A DNA stretch of 64,000 nt from NCBI GenBank assembly GCA_026873275.1, contig JANTUC010000003.1, positions 2,728,001 to 2,792,000 on the forward strand, in the 5' to 3' direction. This document shows positions 56,216 to 64,000 of this stretch, piece by piece (position 1 is the stretch's first letter; each line of letters starts with the position of its first letter). The stretch comes from Pseudopithomyces maydicus. Lineage: Eukaryota > Ascomycota > Dothideomycetes > Pleosporales > Didymosphaeriaceae. A model generated the notes under the pieces. The model saw nothing but the letters and a program-made list of their open reading frames with translations. It was not told where the DNA came from and made no database searches. Position numbers and translations under genes: made by a program.

Positions 56216-56632
56216 ATTATATGATCGATTGGTGTTCTAACACGCACATATTACCATCAATTCACCACCCCAATGCCTTCCACACACCAATCAAACCCAA
56301 TAAGCCAATCCCCCCAAACTCCCAAACGCCCCTTATCCCCAACGACCCTCCAAAAAGCAATATTGACCCCCATGTTTTGTTACCTCCTTATTACCATTTT
56401 CACCTTTTTTTGTACTTATATTGCATATATGCCTAATTCACCATCCCCCGAGCAAAACAACACAAAAGAAAACCATCCCACCGCCCCCAACTCCCCCATT
56501 CCAAACACCAATACCGAATCTCCACTCACCACCTTACCTTACCTTACCTTACCTTACCATGCGTCCCACTCCTTCTCCTTGCTCAAACAAAACCCAACCA
56601 ACACCTCCCCAAATCTAAATCTCGATCTACAT
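56216..56632. other. Spacer with (CTTAC)n microsatellite
   Basis: C- and A-rich DNA downstream of the wall-type gene. Contains about five CTTAC units at 56533-56558. No gene supported. Confidence 0.5.
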
Positions 56633-59027
56633 CTAAATTCCCTCCTCCCTACCCACCCTCTCCTTCCCCTTCCCCTTCCCCTTTCCTTTCATCCCCTTCA
56701 TCCCCCCCTCAATCCCCATCTTCTCCATCCTCGCCCTCCTCACCCTCCTCCTCCGTCTAACCCCCCAAACCACCCCCCACCCCACAAACCCCATCACCAC
56801 AACAGTGCAAATCACATAAACCGCAACCAACAACCCAGCGTCGTACCCACCCAGGGCGTCGAACGCGCCGAGCGAGCGCTCGCCGCGGACGCTGAAGCGG
56901 CCTGTTACTTGGCCGACGCGGATTTGTCTATTATCTGGCATGTTGGCATGGGCGGGGCTTCTGGTGCTCAGCTTATGCTGTTGTCGTTGATTTCGATTAT
57001 GTTCGTGTTGTAGTCGTTGTTGCTTCTTCGCCATCCCGCGGAGGACCTGGAGGAGCTTCGCGTTGGGGTTGAGCGTCTGGCCGGGCGCGAGGGAGATGTG
57101 GTCTAGGAGGCGGGCGGCGGCGGGGCGCACGGCGTGGTCTGGGGTGCGGCGTTTCTCCAGCTCTAACTCGACATCTGCCTTCTCGGCGTCGGTCCTCTCG
57201 GCATCGGGCTTCTCGCCAATGTGGCGTTTCTCCTTTGAGCCAGGCGGGAAGACCATATCCGGGACTCTCGCGGGACGCCCCCGTTGTTGGTGGTGAAGAC
57301 CAGGCGGGCTACTGCGTCGGTGGCAAGGGGTTGGCTGGGATTGGGATTAAGGGGTGGGAGCGGGAACGGGTAGGGAAAGGGATAGGGAACTCCAGAGGGG
57401 CCGTTAAGCACGATTTCCGTGGGAATCGGTGTCGGTGCAGTAGACGAAGACGAAGGAGGCACGACGCCGCCCGCGAAAGGACCCTCGAAGAACGGCAGAC
57501 CGAACGTTGTCGTTGTCGTCGTCATATCCCCATCCACCGGCTGCCCCAGCACCGGCACCGGAATCGGGCCCTGCACATACGGAAACGGCACCTTGAACGG
57601 ATCCGGAAACGCATCTGGATCCGGGTACGGGATCGGATTCGGATACACGGTTGGCGAGGGCACTGCGACGCCGCCAGCGAACGGACCGCCGAAGAACTGC
57701 GATGCGAGAGGAAAATCTGTGGCCGGCGAGGAAGACACCACGGTACCGCCTGCGAAGGGGCCTTGGAAGAAAGGCGACGTCGCGGGGGAGCCTGAATCGG
57801 TGGTGGGGCCTGCGTGTTCCACTGGAACGGCCATCCGCCCTCTGGGATCCTGACCGTCGACGTAGGCGGGATGAGCGTCGCGGATGTGGCAGTGTCGGGC
57901 GGGGCGAGGGTCTGGCCTGCGGCATTTGAGATTGGGAGGGTGGCTGTGGTGTAGGATACGATGGGGACGGTGACGGAGTCGATGGTGACGACGATGCTGG
58001 ACGATGGAAGGACGGAGATTGTCGTTTCGATGGGAAGAACCGTGGAGCCCAGTGTCGTCTTTGAGGTGATGGTCGTGTCAGCCGGGGAGGCAGGCAGGAC
58101 AGGGAACGGCTGGATAGGATTTGGAGCCGGGGTTGGGGGCAGGGTGTAGGTTGTTGTGATGGTAGTCTCCCCACCGGCTGGTGTTGCGGTGATGGTGATC
58201 ACTGATGGGCTCTCAGGGGTCGATGGTGGAAGCGGTGGGGGAGCCTGAGGAAACTGAGGCCAACCCGGTGTGGGATTGGATGGTGGCAAGACGATGGTGG
58301 TTGTGAAAGGTGGACCCGAATCAGGCGTTGCGGTGACGGTGATCACGTCGTTGGCTTCAGTCGGTGCAACGACGGGGCTCACGAAGGTCCTAGTCGTCAC
58401 CTCGCACCATGGGCAAGGCTTGTCGGTGTTGTAGTGCGTAATGTAGCTCGTGGAAGGCGAGGGAGGAGGGATTTCGAAGACAGGAATTTGAGCATCTGGC
58501 TGAGAATCTGGCTGCGGTGCCGGTGACGATGGTGGCAGCGAAGCCCCAGCTTGAAAGTACGCCAGAAGATCTCCGGCACGGACGTAATCGTCCAGCTGGA
58601 GCGGCACATCATCTCTCACCGCCTTGATCACACAGCGAAGAGCGTCTCCCTCGAGGCACTCATGCGTGATAACATGAATGAAATTCGCTCCCTCTTGCGA
58701 AGCTGGCAGGGCAGGAATCTGGCGCCGAGCTAGATCCATATCTGAATCCATATTTGGAGGCGGCACCTCTGGAAACAACGGATCATCCAAATCCAACAGA
58801 TCCTCGCCCTCCCTCACTGGGTCAAGCACAGGCGGTCCCTCTTCTCCTTTGACCTTTCCAATCCAAGTCGCCCTGTAGGTATCCTTGTAATCCCAGACAT
58901 CGCCCTCTGGCAGATTCATGGTCGTACCTGGGATACCCGGACGATTTGTAATGCGGTAGTAGCAGCCGAGGATGGGATCGACGTAGGAACAGTCGTCCCA
59001 TGCTATTCCGCTAACTTTGGCGCCCAC
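56633..59027 (-). CDS. Membrane-anchored wall-type protein with GPFAGG repeats, two one-base frameshifts, 5' end uncertain
   Basis: The frame opens at an AG acceptor-like site near 59028 (GAKVSGIAWDDCSYVDPILG), so a short upstream exon with the signal peptide is probably missing. There is a Cys-containing N-terminal domain. A Pro/Thr/Ser-rich stalk follows with repeated VITVTATP and TTTIVLPP text, then three copies of FF(Q/G/E)GPFAGG spaced 30-60 residues. A basic/helical region follows, a membrane segment (AGLLVAVYVICTVVVMGFVG) and an Arg-rich cytosolic tail. The frame slips at plus-strand G runs 57805-57808 and 57261-57263; one base at each restores a continuous protein of about 800 residues. 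The layout suggests a wall-stress-sensor-like or adhesin-like surface protein; no family name recognised. Confidence 0.6.
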
Positions 59028-60277
59028 TGTGTCATTCGTTAGTGACGAGCTGTCAAGGACATTGCAGTTCTAGGTACATACTGGTGTACTACAGGGCTCA
59101 CGAAAGCCACCGGCACTTTTCAGAGGGCACTATTCGGAGGCAGGTTGATGCAGGACAGTTCAATGGAAAGTGGAAAGGGAAGGGCAGGAGGGAAGGTTGC
59201 AGGATTGAAATGCTACGAGGTACCAGGCAAGCACTTCGTTGAGGCCTATTTCACTTAGTACTGCACTCTATCCTTGGAGTTGGGAGGGCCAAGAATTCTA
59301 AGCCATGAATCATATGGACGCTATTGGCACTTGCTAAAGTTGTCGGTATGACCTAGAGAAGTGTTTAGGGATGACAGAAGCAGCATTTCGACACGACAGC
59401 CAGTCAGCCTCAGGATGTACGAGATATGAAGGTTTTATTTTGTCTGATAGATCCCGGCTTTTCCTGGAACTCGCAAGGGCATGCATGCACTGTATAGCTG
59501 CGTACTGTTGAATATTCCTCTGGAAAAACAGTCTTCAATCACTTTGTGGGAGGCCAACGAAACTAAGGGGTCCATGGCAATGGATACGCTAGCCAGTGAC
59601 AGCGGCTCGCGCCTTCAACGGAGAAATATGCTTAACGCCAGCAACCTCACCAAATCAAGAGGCACAGATTTTGGCCAACACGATCAAAATGATCCATACA
59701 GAAAGGTTGCAATTGTCGTCAGTTGAGAGACCACGGTCGTTGACTTTAGCTAGCATTAGCGGATCTACACTGTACCACACAAAAGTCTGACAACCGAACT
59801 TCTTCAACATCAGCTCGTGTAATACCGAGGATAGTATTTTTGATTCGTAAATTTCGTGAATACATTGAGTGGCCGTGTATAACCAACGCATGGTGATCTT
59901 TGTTTTTTTATTCATCACCCAAGAAAGGAAAATCGTGACGCGAAGCTGCAGTCTGAACGGAGATGGACCACCCGGAAGTCATATTGTCGCTAAAAAAAAA
60001 CGCTGCAGTGCCGTCGCTATGCTAGCCGCGAGAGAAGTTAAATGAGAAGAGAGGAGATGCAAATTGGAAATGAGAAGCCGTGGTCCCATATCATGACTAT
60101 GTGGATCTGAATCGAAATAGTGCTCGCTCTAGAGACAAAACGAACAGGGTGCAAGCAATCGAATGCTCGTAAAGTCGTAAAATGCAATTCATGAATATCG
60201 TGGTATCGCTGAGCCTGAGCTCTTCAAGTCTTTTTGTGGTCGTGATGGTATCATTACAAAAAGTCAGAGTACGCTGT
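59028..60277. other. Intergenic, 1.25 kb
   Basis: Upstream of the wall-type gene and downstream of the dsRBD-like gene. The missing first exon of the wall-type gene probably lies at its left edge. No other gene supported. Confidence 0.45.
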
Positions 60278-61009
60278 CTAGCAGCGGTATCCCGCCTCGC
60301 GGAGGCAGTAGGTGCAGCGTTCGTACGCACGCACGGTACCGCGGCCACACATGCAGTTGGAGATGGAGGACGTTGAGGATTTGCTGGACCTCCGACTTTG
60401 GTCCAGACCGTAGTCAGAGTTGCGGGGACTGTCTCCGCCGCTCGAGCTGGAGCTATCGAACTCGTTGGAAGAGACGGTGCCCCGACGGCCGGTTCCGATG
60501 GCAACAGGGAGTCCTTGAACGACACCACCCTGGCCGGGGCGCTGGCCTGGGTACATGCCGTCGTTGACGGAGAAGTTGCGGCAGATCATGTAAGCCCGAG
60601 TGGCGGCGGCATTCTTGGCCAGCTCATCCGTTTCGTACTCAACATCGGTCGAGTATTCCCTGTTGTTCACTCGTACCGTGCAGCCGTAGCCTAGCCGGGT
60701 GCGGTAGGTCTGGAACTGTGGGTCCGGCCAGTGACGGCGTTGGCAGAGGCCTGTAAGGTCATCAGCACGGTGGCTCTTGGATGTGTGTATGAGGAATTGC
60801 CATCCATCGAGCGTTCATGCACGCCTGGACACGGTTCCTGTTCCCGTGGGGTGGTAACCGGTGTGCAGGAGCAGAGGGGGTGTGCAGAAGACCCATCGAT
60901 ACAAGGAACAACAAGTCATTCTGGGCATCATCTGCACGATACCCGCGATAGTGGGACCAAGGAGTCAAGTACGGGGAGGTTTACCTGTCAGGTACATTAT
61001 GTAGAACAT
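60278..61009 (-). CDS. Small dsRBD-like protein with C-terminal cysteine cluster
   Basis: Proposed exons are 60985-61009 (MFYIMYLT) and 60278-60750, joined in phase by a 234-base intron, about 165 residues. The body reads LCQRRHWPDPQFQTYRTRLG, YGCTVRVNNREYSTDVEYET, ELAKNAAATRAYMICRNFSV. This is the alpha-beta-beta-beta-alpha pattern and AKNAAA helix of a double-stranded RNA-binding domain. NDGMYPGQRPGQGGVVQGLP follows and is, as I recall, conserved in Pezizomycotina proteins of unknown role. The tail is Ser-rich and ends with a CxC...CxxC...C cluster that could bind zinc. The first exon is tiny and uncertain. Confidence 0.55.
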
Positions 61010-64000
61010 GGCGACGTGTAAAAAGACAGCAATTGGTGCAGAAGTGCGGTTCAATGCAAGCTCGTGGGTCTCAAGAAAGAAGTAGTATGCTGAACTGGCA
61101 CACGCTCGTTGGTGGCGATGTGAACAAGGCCGAGAGAGGAATTCGTGGCTCCTGTTGTACGACGGCAGATGCGTTTGGGGGCTTGACAACTACCAATGTG
61201 AGAAGTGACAGCTGTCTAGTCAAGGCCCGCGGCTATCGAGAACGAGCGAGGGCAAGGGAGAGTAAGTGGCCTGCAGAAGGGGGATGGGGGAGGGTGGGAA
61301 CCATAAGTGCAGGAGTGTGGGATGAAGTGTAATTTATTGCGGTAGCCGAGCGCAGCGGACATCTGAGAATATGCAACCGCGTCCAGGTCGGCTACCAGTA
61401 GGATCCGCAGGCAATTGGACATGATGAAATGAATAATCTGCGGGCTTTGTTGCGGCTCTGTGGGAACGGCCCATATTGATGTGTTGGCGTGCATTTTCGC
61501 CAGTAAGTGCTGGGGTTCGAGAATTTTTAGCTAGGAAGACCTTAAACTGTAAAAGACACAGCTCACCGGTCTTTGCAGAGCGCACATCATCAGGACTTGC
61601 CACCCTACTGCAGCAGTAGCGTGATGAACGGCTGGTCATCGGAAGCATCTTCCAGGGCCCACTCGTCAAGGCTGTATCTCGACGTTTCGATCTGCAGACT
61701 GTAGGACCTCATGCGGAAGCATAACGACTACGTACCAGGTCTCCGTGCTCGGCACGGCGAGACAGGAAGGCAATTGATATCAATGCACGCACGCCTCGTA
61801 CTCGTCGAGCATAGGCCGGCCGCTAATGCATTGCTGCAAATGAGGAGCCATGCGAAGCACGGCAACGTCAGATGCATGGCAGCGTTCCCGTGGCGCCGAT
61901 TGAGGAGCGAGGGCTCTCTCTTCCCTGGAAAGCAGAGAGGGCCAGAGCGCGGGAGTCGCGGCGGAGGGCAAAGACAACTGGAGGGGCGGTCTCGCCGCTA
62001 TGGAGAACGGGTGCAAATTGGAGAAGGCGGTGGCTTGAGAAGGGCAAGCGTAGCACCGATGGTGCTTGGGTCTTCCTGGAAGGACGGACAGGGCCCTTGC
62101 AAGCGGGCCTGGTTGATTGCTGGAATCGAGGGTCGTTGGAGGCGAACGGGGTTTGGTGTTAGCATGCATCTTTGACGCATTATGAGCTGGCAAACGCTTG
62201 CTGCTCTGGCTTGCCGGGCCATCTGCGCCCTGGTCCTAATGCGGGCTGGGGCAAACGGCTGTTAGCTGTCTGGGATGCGAGTGAGCAGCACTCGCTGCTG
62301 CGGAGATATGCTGGCGTCGGTCTAGGGCCTATGGCTCTGTTCGCCGCCATGCACGCCAGCGTCGTCGCCATCGACAAAAGCTTGGCGCGACCGGGGCCGG
62401 CACAGGCGTTCCTGAAGACGTGACGCCGGGACCTTGGATGCGCAGTGCAGTGGGCGCAGGCTCCAGAGGTGAGCAGCGGGGTAAGGCGCGCCGGGTTCGC
62501 GCACACGCTCTCACACATTACCCGCGCAGGGCCAGCGAGCCAGGCGCGGGCCGTCAGCAGCATCTAATATCTGGGGATATTGATGGAGGAGAGGTGCAGC
62601 AGTTGATCGAGACGCCGGCGATCGACGGGGGCACAGAACAGAACAGACGATGGCAGCGGCAGCTACTCCCTCGATAGACCCTGCCGAGTGCCTTGTCGCG
62701 CACAGTGCGCGGATGCAGACAGCAGCGAGGTTGCAGTGGAGCGCGCGGCAGGCGGAGGACGACGGCCATAGGCTGCGAGGATCAAGTGGGTGCGTGGATG
62801 CGTGGATGCGTGGGTGCGTGGATAGGCGGACATGGACGCGGTGCGATGGCAGCAGCGCGGGTGGGTACAGACAGACATAGCAGGAGTGGCGCGTCTATAG
62901 CAGCGGGCAGGGCTGCTATAGTCGACGGGTGGGCTGTATAGAGTATAGACAGACAGTATGGATGGATAGCATGGATGGATAGTACGGACGCTATAGACAC
63001 TCGACGGCCAGGAGCCATCCTGTGCGTGCCTGCTGCTTGGGCGAAAGCAGCAGGTACGCGCGGGCGGGGCAGGGCAAATTGGGGAGGAACGAACGAACCT
63101 CGGGCGGGGCGGGGCTTCCATGGCATGGCACGGCATCGCATCGCATCGCACTGTCGACGAGAAACACCAGCTGTCTGACGAGAAAGGCGGTGTGCACACG
63201 GCGACGGTGCTGGACTGGACTGGTTCCAACCGCCCCTCTCGACCTGCATGCCTACTTACAGTACTCTACAGTGCATTCCATCTACGTGTGAAGAGCGCCC
63301 TGTACCCCCCGCCCGTCGCGTCCGCATTTTTGAGTGAGACGCGAACGGACAACGTCGTCGAGGGCTTCGAATCGGCCTGCTTCCGCCCACTGACCCACCG
63401 GTTCATTCGCGCAATCCGGCCCTCCAACCACGGCCCAGACAGCCTTGCCAGACGTGCTGCGGCAGTACCCAGGGGTCGAGCCGGAGCGCTCCCGCCTGAA
63501 GGGGTCGAACTTGAGCCGTGTCTGTGTAACAATGCCCACGCAGCTTGAGTCCTCGCCGCGGGACCACCGATGCCTCGACTCCAGACCTCGACGCCGTGGA
63601 CCGTGGCACCAAGTCCGGTAGCACCGTAGCTGACCATTGCGTTGCAGAACGTGCTGGTCCCGTGGGACCATGTCTACGTCAGAACTGATCCGATCCCTTT
63701 GAGCAGTGAACTCTGAGTAGTCCGTCAATCTGACAATCCTCTCGAGCAGCAGACCTTTACTCCCCGTAATCTATCAATCCGAACATCCGCTCGTCCCCAA
63801 TCCAGACCTCCTCTCTATCCATCTAAATCCTGCTTGCCCGTGAAGCTGTTCGTATTGCCCTCCCACAACCTGCCCGCCATCCGCCATGTCTGGCTCTCCT
63901 CACTCCACTCCGAAGCCCTCGCATCTCCACGACCGACCACCATGCCTTTTCTTCTCGCTCCCATCTCCTCTCTGACCGCGCACCTCACACCGATAACTCC
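61010..64000. other. GC-rich region without a convincing gene
   Basis: About 3 kb. Long ORFs occur on both strands, as expected from GC content, but none shows a domain,  conserved motif or consistent splicing. The last 200 bases are pyrimidine-rich like a fungal promoter, with ATG codons at 63886 and 63941. The second frame is open to the window edge and could be the start of a gene that continues outside. Confidence 0.45.
62785..63160. repeat. Low-complexity cluster of short direct repeats
   Basis: Includes GTGGATGCGTGGATGCGTGG-type text near 62792-62830, GGATGGATAG repeats near 62960-62980, and CGCATCGCATCG near 63131-63145. These look like short microsatellites. Confidence 0.7.

Noticed and set aside
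61711..62193. 150-codon ORFs on both strands
   Set aside because: GC-rich chance frames; mutually exclusive and without motifs.
63266..63728. 148-codon minus-strand ORF near the window end
   Set aside because: Overlaps a similar-length plus-strand frame; neither has a recognisable domain.

Overview
The window is nuclear DNA from a filamentous ascomycete (Pezizomycotina). I think a dothideomycete is most likely, but that is a judgement. Genes are dense and lie on both strands. Introns are short (about 45-110 bases, GT...AG, often with ACTAA-like branch sites). The families are fungal: Zn2Cys6 regulator, P450, RSC9, RAD4, REC114-like, 2EXR/F-box-like, tyrosinase, fungal Hsp70-like and AIG1-type GTPase. 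No rRNA, tRNA, intact transposon or CRISPR array was recognised.

Layout. 1-6.5 kb: 3' end of an IBTK-like BTB/ankyrin gene, an SDR dehydrogenase, a Zn2Cys6 regulator and a cytochrome P450. 7.5-11 kb: DPH2 (diphthamide synthesis) and a repetitive Pro/Ala-rich secreted protein. 11.8-24.4 kb: chromatin and DNA genes (RSC9, a REC114-like meiotic gene, a large acidic nuclear-type protein of unknown function, a small membrane protein, RAD4/XPC). 25-35 kb: metabolism and transport (P1B heavy-metal ATPase, GMPPA-like nucleotidyltransferase, COQ5 divergent from BCKDH E1-alpha, a 2-oxoglutarate oxygenase). 35.6-42 kb: an accessory-looking trio (Hsp70-like ATPase, disordered/coiled-coil protein, AIG1-like GTPase). 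42-51.6 kb: AIM32-like ferredoxin, an OB-fold-like protein, a secreted tyrosinase with a three-repeat tail, and a 2EXR/F-box-like protein. 51.6-56.2 kb: an unusual non-coding domain. 56.6-61 kb: a membrane-anchored wall-type protein and a small dsRBD-like protein with a cysteine tail. 61-64 kb: GC-rich, low-complexity DNA with no convincing gene.

Two observations dominate. First, at least a dozen otherwise healthy genes are interrupted by a missing single base, nearly always in a homopolymer run. Adding one base to each run restores family-typical sequence and splice phases. This points to assembly or sequencing undercalls rather than pseudogenes, so the CDS spans below ignore these breaks and list each one. 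Second, 52.1-56.2 kb lacks long ORFs but holds about 40 same-strand TAAAA motifs, recurrent CATGG boxes and six TATAAA boxes each followed 42-88 bases later by CTAAAA. It also holds a 61-base tandem array with trimeric higher-order order, and a 55-base hairpin at its end. It looks like an undescribed array of transcribed, structured non-coding units and is my main candidate for something new.

Most other genes appear to be independent housekeeping functions; no secondary-metabolite cluster with a backbone enzyme is present.
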